From an uncultured Woeseiaceae bacterium (GTDB lineage: Bacteria > Pseudomonadota > Gammaproteobacteria > Steroidobacterales > Woeseiaceae): a stretch of 64,000 nt of DNA. Below are positions 52,494-64,000 of this stretch, piece after piece. The number at the start of each line of letters is the position of its first letter. Position 1 is the first letter of the stretch. The DNA lies in the NCBI GenBank assembly GCA_945788625.1, contig CALZMQ010000020.1:1-64000 (forward strand). Direction: 5' to 3'. The notes beneath the pieces are model-generated. The model ran no database searches, had not been told where the DNA came from, and saw only the letters and a list, made by a program, of their open reading frames with translations. The position numbers were made by a program, and so were the translations under genes.

Positions 52494-53368
52494 AAAAGGT
52501 CGCCTACCTGACCATGGAGGACATGGGTGACTTCGTTACTGATTTTCATCTCAGTTTCGAACCGATGTCGGCACTGGGCTGGAAGGTCGACACGGTCGCG
52601 TGGCGCTCGGCGGTGGATTGGAGCATTTACGATGCGGTGTACATCTGCACGCCCTGGGATTACCCGAATCACCTGCCACAGTTCCTTGATGTGCTTGCTG
52701 ACATAGAATCGTCGCGCGCGCTCTTGGTCAACGATCTGTCTCTCGTGCACTGGACGCTGCAAAAAACCTACCTGCGCGATGTGGAACAGCGCGGCAGCGA
52801 TATTGTGCCGAGCACCTGGTATGACGATTTCGACTCGGCGGCGCCCGCCGGGTTTTTTGCGCAGCACGATACCGACAAGGTTGTCATCAAACCAACGGTT
52901 GGTGCGAACGCGAAAGACACCTTCGTGCTGTCGAACCCCGTCGATGACGACCTGCTGCATACGCTGCAACGCACGTTCAAAGGGCGTGCGTTCGTCGTAC
53001 AGCCGTTCATCGAGAATATTCAGACGGAAGGTGAGTACTCCCTGTTCTTTTTCAACGGTGAATATAGCCACGCGATTCTGAAGATCCCGAAGATCGATGA
53101 TTTTCGGGTGCAGGAAGAGCACGGCGCTGCCATCGAGGCGGTTAGTCCCCCGGCGGCACTGCTCGACACGGCGAGCCGGCTATTTGCGACGGTGGAGCCG
53201 CTGCCAACCTACGGCCGCGGCGACTGGGTGCGAGGCGCCGACGGCCGTTACCTGTTGATGGAGCTCGAGCTGATCGAGCCGTCGCTTTACCTACGCACTG
53301 ACAGTGACGCCGCGGCGCGTTTTGCTCGGGCGTTCGACGAGCGGTTTCAGGAATTCGCCGGTAAATGA
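52490..53368 (+). CDS. ATP-grasp domain protein
   Basis: 292 residues: N-terminal [11 protein letters not shown] and [16 protein letters not shown], central [15 protein letters not shown], then [23 protein letters not shown] and [15 protein letters not shown], as in ATP-grasp ligases near DcsG/RimK-like enzymes. It would join a carboxylate to an amine or thiol; substrates unknown. TTG 52490 overlaps the hydrolase stop by four bases (TTGA), so the two are coupled. Its 3' end overlaps the end of uvrA (opposite strand). Confidence 0.85.
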   Translation: MKKVAYLTMEDMGDFVTDFHLSFEPMSALGWKVDTVAWRSAVDWSIYDAVYICTPWDYPNHLPQFLDVLADIESSRALLVNDLSLVHWTLQKTYLRDVEQRGSDIVPSTWYDDFDSAAPAGFFAQHDTDKVVIKPTVGANAKDTFVLSNPVDDDLLHTLQRTFKGRAFVVQPFIENIQTEGEYSLFFFNGEYSHAILKIPKIDDFRVQEEHGAAIEAVSPPAALLDTASRLFATVEPLPTYGRGDWVRGADGRYLLMELELIEPSLYLRTDSDAAARFARAFDERFQEFAGK

Positions 53369-56054
53369 GCCCTTGGTCGCGGCGACCGTCTCCGGCGTGC
53401 CGGCCGCGATAATACGACCTCCGCCGTCGCCGCCTTCCGGCCCCAGGTCGATGATCCAGTCGGCGTGGAAATGCAGGCCGGTCGTGGGCTCATCGAGGAT
53501 GTAGAGCGTATTGCCGGTGTCTCTTTTCGACAGTTCTTTTGCCAGCTTTACGCGCTGTGCCTCGCCACCTGACAAGGTCGTCGCATTCTGGCCGAGCCGA
53601 ATATACGTAAGGCCGACATCCATGAGCGTTTGCAGTTTCCTCGCGACGACCGGAACGTTCCTGAAGAACTCGGCGGCATCTTCCACCGTCATGTCGAGCA
53701 CCTCGTAGATGTTCTTGCCCTTGTAGCGTATCTCCAGCGTTTCGCGGTTATAGCGTTTGCCGCGGCATAAGTCGCAGGGCACGTAAACGTCAGGAAGAAA
53801 GTGCATCTCGACTTTGATCACACCGTCACCCTGGCACGCCTCGCATCGGCCGCCCTTGACGTTGAAGCTGAAGCGGCCCGGCATGTAGCCGCGTGAGCGT
53901 GATTCCTGCGTGCCTGCGAACAATTCGCGAATGGGCGTGAACAGACCGCTGTACGTGGCCGGGTTCGAGCGCGGCGTCCGGCCGATCGGGCTCTGGCTGA
54001 TGTCGATAACGCGATCGATCTTGTCCAGGCCACGAATTTCCCTGTGAGGCGCCGGATTGCGGCTTGCCCGGTTCAGTTCCTCTGCGACGGCCTTGTACAG
54101 AGTGTCGTTGACGAGCGTCGATTTGCCGGACCCGGACACGCCCGTGACGCAGGTCATGACGCCGAGCGGGATGGATGCCTCGACGTTTTTCAGGTTATTG
54201 CCCGTGGCGCCGATCACGGCAATCTCGCGTTCCGGATCGACGGGCGTGCGTTGCTCCGGGATCTCGATCGCGCGTTTGCCGGACAGGTACTGGCCGGTGA
54301 GCGAGCGCGGCTCTTTCTGGATCTCGGCGGGCGTGCCGGCGGCAACCACCTGGCCGCCATGCACGCCAGCGCCGGGTCCGAGGTCCACAACGTGATCGGC
54401 CGACATGATGGCCTCCTCGTCGTGCTCCACGACAATGACCGTGTTGCCGATATCGCGCAGGTGCGTGAGCGTGCCGAGCAGGCGCTGGTTGTCGCGCTGA
54501 TGCAGCCCGATTGACGGTTCATCGGTACATTACGCCGACGAGTCCCGATCCTATCTGGCTTGCCAGTCGAATCCGCTGTGCCTCACCACCGGACAGGGTT
54601 TCGGCACTTCGATCGAGTGACAGGTAATCGAGTCCGACGTCGGACAGGAAGCCGACGCGCTCGCCGATTTCCTTGACGATCTTGTCGGCAACCGTCGCGC
54701 GCCATCCCTCGAGTTTCATGTCGCGGAAAAACCGGCGTGCGTGGCCGACGGAGAGTGTTGTGATTTCGGGCAGCGAGTGGTCCGCTATATAGACATGCCG
54801 GGCGGCGCGGTTCAGGCGTGTGCCTTCGCAGTCGGGGCAGTCCTGGCTGTTGAGAAATTTCGTGAGCTCTTCGCGCACCGCCCCGGACTCGGTTTCGCGA
54901 TAGCGGCGCTCGAGATTCGGCAGCACTCCCTCGAAGCGATGCAGCTTTTTGATCTGCATGCCGCGCGAATTGGCGTAGACAAATTGGATCTTCTCCTTGC
55001 CGCTGCCATGCAGCACGATGTCCTGCATCTTCGCGGGCAGTTCGTCGAACGGCGTTTCGATGTCGAAACCGTAGTGCGACGCCAGGCTCTGGATCATCTG
55101 GTAGTAATAGGTGGTCTTGCGATCCCAGCCGCGAATGGCGCCGCCGGCCAGCGACAGGCTTTTGTTGACGACCACGCGCTCCGGATCGAAAAACTGCTTG
55201 ACGCCGAGTCCGTCGCAGCCCGGGCAGGCGCCGCTCGGGTTGTTGAAGGAAAACAGCCGCGGCTCGAGCTCCGTCAGGCTGTAGCCGCAGATGTTGCAGG
55301 CAAAGCGATCGGAAAAGATGATCTCCTCTTCGCCGGCGTCATCCATCCACGCGATGCGCGCCACGCCGTCTGCAAGGCGCAGTGCGGTTTCGAACGACTC
55401 CGTGAGACGCAGTCGAATGTCGTCCTTGACCTTGAAGCGGTCGACGATCGCGTCGATGCTGTGCTTCTTCCTGAGGTCGAGCTCCGGCGGCTGGTCGAGT
55501 TCGTAGATTTCGCCGTCGATACGCGCGCGGATGAAGCCTTGGGCCTGCAGGTCGTTCATGAGTTGCACGTGTTCGCCCTTGCGATCGGCAATGACGGGTG
55601 CGAGCAACATCAGCCGCGTCCCCTCGGGCAGCTCGAGTACGTGGTCGACCATCTGGCTGACGGTCTGTGCCTCCAGATTGATGTCGTGGTCCGGGCAGCG
55701 GGGTGTGCCTGCACGCGCGAACAACAGACGCAGGTAGTCGTAGATCTCCGTGACGGTGCCGACGGTCGATCGCGGGTTGTGAGATGTGGACTTTTGTTCG
55801 ATCGAGATCGCGGGCGACAGGCCATCGATGTGATCGACATCGGGCTTTTCCATCATCGACAGGAACTGCCGCGCGTAGGCCGACAGCGACTCGACGTAAC
55901 GGCGCTGGCCTTCCGCGTAGATCGTATCGAATGCGAGCGATGACTTTCCGGACCCGGACAGTCCTGTAAATACGATCAGCTTGTCTCGCGGCAGGCTCAA
56001 GTCGAGATTACGCAGGTTGTGAGTCCGTGCGCCACGAATGTCGATGGTCTTCAT
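53365..56054 (-). pseudogene. uvrA: UvrA excinuclease subunit, broken by two lesions
   Basis: UvrA scans DNA for damage in nucleotide excision repair. The N-terminal part (511 codons, 56054 to 54519) has Walker [10 protein letters not shown], zinc-module cysteines and [18 protein letters not shown], but stops after LVGVMYR where VLDEPS is expected; five bases are missing at about 54523-54524. The C-terminal part continues in another frame ([16 protein letters not shown] ... Walker [10 protein letters not shown], zinc [23 protein letters not shown]). Near 53454-53475 a second, in-frame loss joins [11 protein letters not shown] directly to [10 protein letters not shown], removing about 32 codons with the H-loop. 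The exact 3' stop is near 53291-53365; the frame runs on past the family C-terminus. Confidence 0.85.
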
Positions 56055-56086
56055 AACAATGATTCAGGGATCGGCGAACAACCTGC

Positions 56087-56092
56087 TAATAT
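56087..56092 (+). promoter_or_regulatory. Possible -10 box before the MFS gene
   Basis: taatat in the divergent uvrA/MFS region, 39 bases upstream of the GTG start. No convincing -35 is seen, so this is tentative. Confidence 0.25.
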
Positions 56093-56130
56093 ACGCCGCC
56101 GCGCATCCAGGGCGCAAAGGAACGTTTCGA

Positions 56131-57309
56131 GTGAGCACAGGCACCCCCGACACTATTACCACTATGCAGGCCGCCGAACGTCGCTCGGTGGGCGTGGTCG
56201 CGCTAATCTCGATGATCCGCATGTTCGGCCTGTTCGCGCTGCTGCCGGTGCTGTCGCTGTATGCGGCGGAGCTCGCGCAGGCGACACCGCTGCTGGTGGG
56301 GATGGCCGTAGGCGCCTATGGCCTGACCCAGGCGGGATTGCAGATCCCGCTGGGTGCACTGTCGGACCGTATCGGGCGTATTCCGGTCATTCTCGGCGGC
56401 CTGGCGATTTTCGCGGCGGGCAGCGTTATCGCCGGCCTCAGCGAGTCGATATACGGCGTCATCGCGGGCCGCTTGTTGCAGGGCGCAGGCGCGATTTCGG
56501 CGACTCTGACCGCGCTGATCACCGATGCGACCCGCGAGGAGGTTCGAACCCGGTCGATGGCCGTGTTCGGTATCGGCATCGGCGTATCGTTCATGATCGC
56601 AATGGTTGCCGGCCCGCTGATTGCCGCCAAATTCGGCGTACGGTCGCTGTTCTGGATCGCCGCCATGCTGGCGGTCGTCGCGGGTCTGCTGCTCAGCCTG
56701 CTGCCGAAAATTCCCCGGCCAACGCAGCGTTCGAACTGGAGCCTGCTGCCCGCATTTCGGGCCGACCTGCTGCGCATAGATTTCTACGTGTTTCTCCTGC
56801 ACACGATCATGACAGCGACCTTTGTGGCGCTGCCGTTCCTGTTGAAGGACCGTCTCCAGATGGCGCTCACCGATCACTGGAAGATGTACGTCGGCGCATT
56901 GTCATTGTCACTGGTCATCACCGTGCCGATGATCGTCATGGACGAACACCGGGGTCGAGCCCGCCTGATCGGCACTGCTGTCGTGCTGCTGCTGTCGGCG
57001 CAGCTTGCCCTGACGTTCTTCGGCTTCTCGACGGTCCCCGTATTCCTGGCGCTGGTCGTGTATTTCGGCGGCTTCAATTTCCTCGAGGCAGGGCTGCCGG
57101 CGAGATTGTCGGTGCTTGCCGATGAAGACCTTCGCGGCGCCTCGCTCGGAGTGTTTTCGAGCGCACAATTCCTGGGCGCGTTCAGCGGCGGGCTGATTGG
57201 CGGTCGCTTCCTGGGCCATGGCCGTCCCGCCGACGTGTTTTTCGTCTGTGCCCTGCTGGCCGGAATCTGGCTCGCATTGCAGGGATTCGGGCGCTTTCGG
57301 AAAAGGTAG
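56131..57309 (+). CDS. MFS transporter
   Basis: The 392-residue protein has twelve hydrophobic segments and the MFS motif A GALSDRIGRIPVILGG between helices 2 and 3, and GRLLQGAGAISATLTALITD in helix 4-5. It resembles the YajR/tetracycline-type efflux carriers that sit between uvrA and ssb in pseudomonads. GTG 56131 with aaagga (56116-56121) upstream is chosen; ATG 56164 is the alternative. Divergent from uvrA. Confidence 0.9.
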   Translation: MSTGTPDTITTMQAAERRSVGVVALISMIRMFGLFALLPVLSLYAAELAQATPLLVGMAVGAYGLTQAGLQIPLGALSDRIGRIPVILGGLAIFAAGSVIAGLSESIYGVIAGRLLQGAGAISATLTALITDATREEVRTRSMAVFGIGIGVSFMIAMVAGPLIAAKFGVRSLFWIAAMLAVVAGLLLSLLPKIPRPTQRSNWSLLPAFRADLLRIDFYVFLLHTIMTATFVALPFLLKDRLQMALTDHWKMYVGALSLSLVITVPMIVMDEHRGRARLIGTAVVLLLSAQLALTFFGFSTVPVFLALVVYFGGFNFLEAGLPARLSVLADEDLRGASLGVFSSAQFLGAFSGGLIGGRFLGHGRPADVFFVCALLAGIWLALQGFGRFRKR

Positions 57310-57556
57310 GTCCCGGGACATGCCTCGTGATCGCCGCCTGTTCGACGACGGTGGGGGGGTGGTGGGCCTAAGCGCGTGGGACTCCCGATCGTGGTCCTGC
57401 GGTGTTGAGGTCACCGTCCCGGATTTCGGCCGCTAATTTCAGCCCGGAACGCAGAAATCGGGGTGGCTTTTGCCCGGGCAGGCTCTACAATAGGCCCCCC
57501 TCGCTGCCTTGGCGGCGGGCCACAATAAAACACCAGATACCAGACAGGGGACCCCT
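57310..57556. other. Spacer before ssb
   Basis: 247 bases without a gene. It has a run of G (gacggtgggggggtggtgggc) near 57345 and tacaat (57486-57491), which may be the -10 of the ssb promoter although no good -35 is spaced from it. Confidence 0.4.
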
Positions 57557-58042
57557 ATGGCCCGCGGAATAAACAAAGTCATCATCGTTGGTAATCTCGG
57601 GCAGGATCCCGAGACGCGCTATATGCCCAGCGGCGCGGCCGTCACGAACTTCACGGTTGCAACCAACGAGTCCTGGAAAGACAAGCAGACGGGCGAGCAG
57701 AAAGACCGTACCGAGTGGCATCGTGTGGCAATGTTCAACCGCCTTGCAGAAATTGCGGCGGAGTACCTGCGCAAGGGCTCCCAGGTCTATATCGAAGGTA
57801 AGCTGCGTACGCGCAAGTGGCAGGGCCAGGATGGAAACGACCGCTACACGACCGAGATCATCGCCGACGAAATGCAAATGCTCGGCGGCCGTGGCGGCTC
57901 GGGTGGTGGTGGCTCCTACGGTGGCGGCCAGAGCGGTGGCGGCCAGGGTGGCGGTGGCCAGAGTGGCGGCGGCCAGGGTGGCGGCGGCAATGCACCGCCG
58001 CAGCCGGGTCCCGACGACTTTGACGATGATATCCCGTTCTAG
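57557..58042 (+). CDS. ssb: Single-stranded DNA-binding protein
   Basis: Binds single-stranded DNA in replication and repair. The 161-residue protein has the OB fold ([50 protein letters not shown] in pieces), a glycine/glutamine-rich linker made of [13 protein letters not shown] repeats, and the acidic tip DDFDDDIPF that binds partner proteins. ATG 57557 is the family start. The linker is encoded by tandem 12- to 15-base repeats (about 57900-57990). Confidence 0.97.
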   Translation: MARGINKVIIVGNLGQDPETRYMPSGAAVTNFTVATNESWKDKQTGEQKDRTEWHRVAMFNRLAEIAAEYLRKGSQVYIEGKLRTRKWQGQDGNDRYTTEIIADEMQMLGGRGGSGGGGSYGGGQSGGGQGGGGQSGGGQGGGGNAPPQPGPDDFDDDIPF

Positions 58043-58134
58043 CCGAATTCCGACACGACCGGAGTTGCCAAAGCCGCGGGGCGCATTGTCAGCCTTCGCG
58101 GCTTTCTCCATTCAGCGTGTGAGGAAGAGGTAAA

Positions 58135-59478
58135 ATGACCGGCATGAAGCTGTACATCAAGACAATGGGCTGCCAGATGAACGAGTACGACTCGGACAAA
58201 ATGGCAGACGTGCTGCGCGAATCCCACGGTTACGAACTGACTGACACGCCAGATGACGCGGACCTGTTGCTGGTGAATACGTGCTCGATTCGTGAAAAGG
58301 CGCAGGAAAAAGTGTTCTCAGAATTGGGACGGTGGCGCGCCCTCAAGGAAAAGAACCCGGCGATCAAGATTGGCGTCGGTGGTTGCGTTGCGAGCCAGGA
58401 AGGCGAGGGCATAACGAAACGAGCGCCGTATGTCGATGTCGTGTTCGGACCGCAAACCCTGCATCGTTTGCCCGAGATGATCGACGGTGCAGCCATGGCG
58501 AAGAAATCGGTCGTCGACGTCTCGTTCCCGGAAATCGAGAAGTTCGATCGTTTGCCCCAGCCGCGTGCCGACGGCCCGACGGCGTTTGTATCGGTCATGG
58601 AAGGATGCAGCAAATATTGCAGTTTCTGCGTCGTGCCGTATACGCGCGGTGAAGAGATCAGTCGTCCGTTCGACGACGTAATCGCCGAAGTTGCGAGCCT
58701 TGCCGAGCAGGGCGTGCGCGAAGTAAATTTGCTCGGACAAAATGTCAACGCGTACCGTGGCCCCATGCACGACGGCGAAATCGCGGACCTCGCAACATTG
58801 ATCTATTACGTTGCCGCCATCGACTCTATCGAGCGCATCCGATTCACGACTTCACACCCGGTTGAGTTTACCGACAGCCTGATCCAGGCGTACACGGAAG
58901 TACCCAAGCTGGCGAGTTATTTGCACTTACCGGTGCAGCACGGATCGGATCGCGTGCTTGCGGCGATGAAGCGCGGCCACACCATCCTCGAGTACAAACA
59001 AAAGATCCGCAAGTTGCGCGAGGCGCGCCCCGACATTTCGTTGTCGTCGGATTTTATCGTCGGCTTTCCCGGGGAAACCGACCGGGACTTCGAAGCGCTG
59101 ATGAATCTCGTTGCCGATATCGGATTCGATCAGTCTTTCAGCTTTATCTACAGCGCACGCCCCGGCACGCCGGCTGCAAGTCTCGCCGACGACACGCCCA
59201 TGGGCGTCAAGAAACAACGTTTGCAAATATTGCAGGCGCGCATCAACCAGCAGGCGCTTGAAATCAGCCGTGCCATGGTCGGTACGACGCAACGCGTGCT
59301 GGTCGAAAGAACCTCCAAGAAGAGCAGCACACAATTGGCAGGGCGCACTGAAAACAACCGCTGGGTAAATTTTGATGCAGATGCATCACTTATCGGTCAG
59401 TTTGCCGACGTCGTCATTACGGAGGCGTTACCGAATTCATTGCGCGGGCGACTTGCGAACAATCAGGCTGCGGCGTAA
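58135..59478 (+). CDS. miaB: tRNA 2-methylthio-N6-isopentenyladenosine synthase
   Basis: A radical SAM methylthiotransferase acting on A37 of tRNAs. In the 447-residue protein the first iron-sulfur cluster is bound by C13, C50 and C84, and the radical SAM cluster by C158, C162 and C165 (GCSKYCSFC). N-terminal MTTase domain, central radical SAM barrel ([21 protein letters not shown]) and C-terminal TRAM domain are all present. ATG 58135 or 58144 may start it. Confidence 0.96.
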   Translation: MTGMKLYIKTMGCQMNEYDSDKMADVLRESHGYELTDTPDDADLLLVNTCSIREKAQEKVFSELGRWRALKEKNPAIKIGVGGCVASQEGEGITKRAPYVDVVFGPQTLHRLPEMIDGAAMAKKSVVDVSFPEIEKFDRLPQPRADGPTAFVSVMEGCSKYCSFCVVPYTRGEEISRPFDDVIAEVASLAEQGVREVNLLGQNVNAYRGPMHDGEIADLATLIYYVAAIDSIERIRFTTSHPVEFTDSLIQAYTEVPKLASYLHLPVQHGSDRVLAAMKRGHTILEYKQKIRKLREARPDISLSSDFIVGFPGETDRDFEALMNLVADIGFDQSFSFIYSARPGTPAASLADDTPMGVKKQRLQILQARINQQALEISRAMVGTTQRVLVERTSKKSSTQLAGRTENNRWVNFDADASLIGQFADVVITEALPNSLRGRLANNQAAA

Positions 59479-59534
59479 TCTGTGCCTTAATGATCTATTG
59501 CCCTGATAGATTTCTTGCCAAACATGGCACCGCC

Positions 59535-59551
59535 CCTGTCATCCTGACAGG
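59535..59551. terminator. Hairpin between miaB and phoH
   Basis: cctgtca-tcc-tgacagg is a perfect 7-base stem in the 106-base gap. Only a weak T run follows, so it may be a terminator or a processing site. Confidence 0.35.
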
Positions 59552-59584
59552 CGGCTTCTTGCACCGAGGTTTTAAATACAGATT

Positions 59585-60568
59585 TTGAATGCCGTCGAGA
59601 TTTCTCGGGACGTAGTTCTCGAGCCAGCTGATAACAATCGCCTTGCCAACCTTTGCGGACAGTTCGATGAACACCTGCGGCAGATCGAACGGCGCCTCGA
59701 TGTCGAAATCGCCAGCCGCGGCAATCGCTTTCGGATAACCGGCCAGCCGGGTGCCGCGGAAGTCGGCGGCGATGTCCTGTTGTCCCTGTTCGAGATGACT
59801 GGCAACGAGCGTCTCGATCCGGAGCGCGTGCACATGCTGCTGCAGGAGTCTTTCATGACCGACGTGGATGTGACCTCGCACGAATCCGATCAACCCGATG
59901 AGGAAGTGGTTGCCATTCAGACACGTCGCAAACTGATTCGCCCGCGAGGTGCGAACCAGATGGCGTATATGCAGAGTATCCAGCAGCACGACCTGGCATT
60001 CGGCATCGGACCTGCGGGCACGGGAAAAACGTACCTGGCCGTGGCTTGTGCGGTCGATGCACTGGACAGTGAGCAGGTGCGGCGCATAGTTCTGGTCCGG
60101 CCCGCTGTAGAAGCGGGTGAACGTCTCGGCTTCCTTCCCGGAGACCTGTCGCAAAAAGTCGATCCTTACCTGCGGCCGATGTACGACGCCCTGTATGACA
60201 TGGTCGGCGCGGAGCGCGTGACGCGGCTGATCGAACGGAATGTCATCGAGATTGCACCGTTGGCGTTCATGCGCGGACGTTCGCTCAACGAGTCGTTCGT
60301 GATTCTCGACGAGGCACAGAATACGAGCGTGGAGCAAATGAAGATGTTCCTTACGCGTATCGGTTTCGGCTCGTATGCCGTCGTCACCGGCGACATCACG
60401 CAAATCGATCTGCCGTCCGACAAGCAGTCCGGCCTGAAGAATGCCACCGAGGTCCTGAAGGACGTCAAAGGCGTCTCATTTACGTTTTTCACGCGCAAGG
60501 ACGTCGTCCGGCATGAACTCGTGCAACGCATCGTGAAAGCTTATGAGGACAATGATCGGGCTGGCTGA
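59585..60568 (+). CDS. ybeZ: PhoH-like ATPase (YbeZ)
   Basis: A cytoplasmic P-loop ATPase working with YbeY in RNA metabolism. The 327-residue protein starts at TTG 59585 to give EISRDVVLEPADNNRLANLCG, as in YbeZ, with Walker A GPAGTGKT (142-149) and Walker B VILDEAQN (239-246). It is followed after 9 bases by ybeY, the usual pairing. Confidence 0.95.
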   Translation: MNAVEISRDVVLEPADNNRLANLCGQFDEHLRQIERRLDVEIASRGNRFRITGQPGAAEVGGDVLLSLFEMTGNERLDPERVHMLLQESFMTDVDVTSHESDQPDEEVVAIQTRRKLIRPRGANQMAYMQSIQQHDLAFGIGPAGTGKTYLAVACAVDALDSEQVRRIVLVRPAVEAGERLGFLPGDLSQKVDPYLRPMYDALYDMVGAERVTRLIERNVIEIAPLAFMRGRSLNESFVILDEAQNTSVEQMKMFLTRIGFGSYAVVTGDITQIDLPSDKQSGLKNATEVLKDVKGVSFTFFTRKDVVRHELVQRIVKAYEDNDRAG

Positions 60569-60577
60569 CTACGGCAC

Positions 60578-61060
60578 GTGACTTCACGATCGCCGCTTCG
60601 CGTCGACGTCCAGATCGCGGTCGAAGATTCCTGCGTGCCGTCTGAGGATGACATCCGCTTATGGGTAAAGCGCGCTGTCGAGGCATCCGGGCGTGCTTTT
60701 TCGAACCCGACTGAATTATCCGTGCGTGTGGTCGATACAGCCGAAATGCAAGGTTTGAATCGCGACTACCGCCAACAGGACAAGGTGACAAACGTGTTGT
60801 CGTTCCCGGCAGGCGCGATCGAGGGGCTTCCAGGCCACGAGACGGAGGTCCTCGGCGACATCGTGGTGTGTTCCGCGGTGGTGGCCGGTGAAGCGGCGCA
60901 GCAGGGCAAGGCTGTTGCGAACCACTGGGCGCATATGCTGGTACACGGCACTTTGCATCTGCTCGGATTCGATCACGTGACGGACCGCGAGGCCACCGAT
61001 ATGGAACGCGTGGAGACCGGGATCCTGACGCGGTTCGGCATCGCCGACCCGTATGGTTAG
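60578..61060 (+). CDS. ybeY: Endoribonuclease YbeY
   Basis: Processes and quality-controls 16S rRNA. The 160-residue protein has the zinc motif H123-x3-H127-x5-H133 (HGTLHLLGFDH) and LNRDYRQQDKVTNVLSFP. GTG 60578 is the likely start. corC follows after 31 bases. Confidence 0.96.
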   Translation: MTSRSPLRVDVQIAVEDSCVPSEDDIRLWVKRAVEASGRAFSNPTELSVRVVDTAEMQGLNRDYRQQDKVTNVLSFPAGAIEGLPGHETEVLGDIVVCSAVVAGEAAQQGKAVANHWAHMLVHGTLHLLGFDHVTDREATDMERVETGILTRFGIADPYG

Positions 61061-61091
61061 GTTCGCTAGAGAACTGATATACTTAGAGATT

Positions 61092-61946
61092 ATGAACGAA
61101 AAACCGCCAAGTACCAGCGGCTCGGGATCACCCGGACTTGTCGCGCGTATCACGCGCGCGATAAAGGGTAAACCCTGGAGCCGCGATGAGATTCAGACCT
61201 TTATCCAGCAGTCCGAAGTTGACCTCGATGCCGAGGAAAAGAGCATGCTCTCGGGTGTGCTCGAGGTTTCCGAGACCCAGGTTCGCGACGTCATGGTGCC
61301 GCGTTCGCAAATGGTCGTTATCGATATCGAGCAGGAATTCGACGAAATCCTCGCGTTGATCGTCGAGTCCGGCCACTCACGGTTTCCAGTTATAGGCGAA
61401 GACCGTGACGAGGTGCTCGGCATCCTGCTTGCGAAGGACCTACTGCGCTACTTCGGCAGCGATGCGGCGAAAGCCGTTACGATTGAGAAGGTGTTGAGGC
61501 CGGCTGCAGTCATTCCCGAGTCGAAGCGCCTGAACGCGCTTTTGAAGGAATTCCGCGCCAGCCACAATCACATGGCGATAGTCGTCGATGAATACGGCGG
61601 GGTCGCCGGATTGCTCACGATCGAGGACGTGCTGGAAGAAATCGTCGGTGAAATCGACGACGAACACGATCAGGAAGAGGCCGAGTTCATTCGTCCCGAT
61701 GGGGATCGTAACGGCAAGCCGTGTTTCGCGGTTCGAGCGTTGACTCGTGTCGAGGATTTCAACGAGTACTTCGAGTGTGAACTTGAAGACGAAGAGTACG
61801 ACACGATTGGAGGTCTCGTCATGCACGAGTTGGGTCGCTTGCCGCGGCGTGGCGAAAAAATCGATTTCGGTGGTTTCGAATTCTCCGTCGTCAAAGCTGA
61901 CAAGCGCCGGATTGATGCCCTCCAAGTGCAACGAAACAGCGAGTAG
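61092..61946 (+). CDS. corC: CorC-like CBS-domain protein
   Basis: A 284-residue protein of the HlyC/CorC family with two CBS domains (DVMVPRSQMVVIDIEQEFDEIL and FRASHNHMAIVVDEYGG, then LLTIEDVLEEIVGEI) and a C-terminal transporter-associated domain. In enterics it supports magnesium/cobalt efflux; the position before lnt is conserved. ATG 61092 is preferred to 61053, which would overlap ybeY. Confidence 0.95.
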   Translation: MNEKPPSTSGSGSPGLVARITRAIKGKPWSRDEIQTFIQQSEVDLDAEEKSMLSGVLEVSETQVRDVMVPRSQMVVIDIEQEFDEILALIVESGHSRFPVIGEDRDEVLGILLAKDLLRYFGSDAAKAVTIEKVLRPAAVIPESKRLNALLKEFRASHNHMAIVVDEYGGVAGLLTIEDVLEEIVGEIDDEHDQEEAEFIRPDGDRNGKPCFAVRALTRVEDFNEYFECELEDEEYDTIGGLVMHELGRLPRRGEKIDFGGFEFSVVKADKRRIDALQVQRNSE

Positions 61947-61951
61947 GTAGA

Positions 61952-64000
<2,049 letters not shown>

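Noticed and set aside
54741..55943. 400-codon open frame on the plus strand
   Set aside because: It is antisense to the well-conserved first half of uvrA.

Overview
The window reads as chromosome of a gammaproteobacterium. The evidence is the S10-spc-alpha ribosomal order with secY, gammaproteobacterial versions of the ribosomal proteins (101-residue S14 without a zinc ribbon, short zinc-binding L36), an EF-Tu ending in KIIE just before rpsJ, and the blocks uvrA/MFS/ssb and miaB-phoH-ybeY-corC-lnt-leuS. The species cannot be named from the sequence alone; an uncultivated marine or soil lineage is a guess.

Layout. (1) 1-14756: the 3' end of tuf, then rpsJ, rplC to rpsQ, rplN to secY/rpmJ, and rpsM-rpsK-rpsD-rpoA-rplQ, closed by a strong terminator. 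Two things are odd. rpsJ is separated from rplC by 477 bases that carry a promoter-like TATAAT and a palindromic repeat. Several operon spacers also hold REP-like 'gtaggagcgg ... cggcaagatgccgctcccac' repeats. (2) 14757-22015: a small accessory block with an SDR oxidoreductase, a LysR regulator, prolidase pepQ, a gamma-glutamyltransferase, trpS and a DUF4404 protein. (3) 22035-34387: the most interesting part, a chromosomal integron that has lost its integrase. Only the last 46 or so codons of an intI gene survive on the minus strand, still with the catalytic Tyr and the preceding LLGH. They run straight into the first attC. About 17 attC sites or attC relics separate gene cassettes that all read on the plus strand. 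The sites are well preserved near the intI remnant and progressively decayed away from it, as expected if new cassettes always entered at the intI end. Cassette products include a toxin-antitoxin pair, a DMP19-like DUF4375 protein, a GFA-family zinc protein, a dual-specificity phosphatase, a macrodomain protein, VOC and HAD enzymes, small membrane proteins and lipoproteins. (4) 34460-53368: non-cassette accessory genes (DUF899, RDD, MepA-like endopeptidase, MOSC, VOC, GNAT, DgcN, MAPEG, upp, uup, slyX), then a 1362-residue membrane protein followed by YjdF-like, lipase-like and ATP-grasp genes. (5) 53365-64000: uvrA, an MFS transporter, ssb, miaB, phoH, ybeY, corC, lnt and the 5' end of leuS.

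uvrA appears broken twice. A 5-base loss hits the Walker B/D-loop of the first ATPase domain and shifts the frame. A roughly 32-codon in-frame loss in the second ATPase domain removes its H-loop. Either this genome has another uvrA or relies on other repair, or these are sequence errors; re-sequencing would decide.

How the parts work together: the ribosomal block and the phoH-ybeY and corC-lnt-leuS block are housekeeping. The integron remnant has lost its usual cassette promoter (Pc lies in the missing part of intI/attI), so its proximal cassettes now sit co-directionally behind trpS-DUF4404. Without an integrase in the window, cassettes could only be moved by one supplied from elsewhere.
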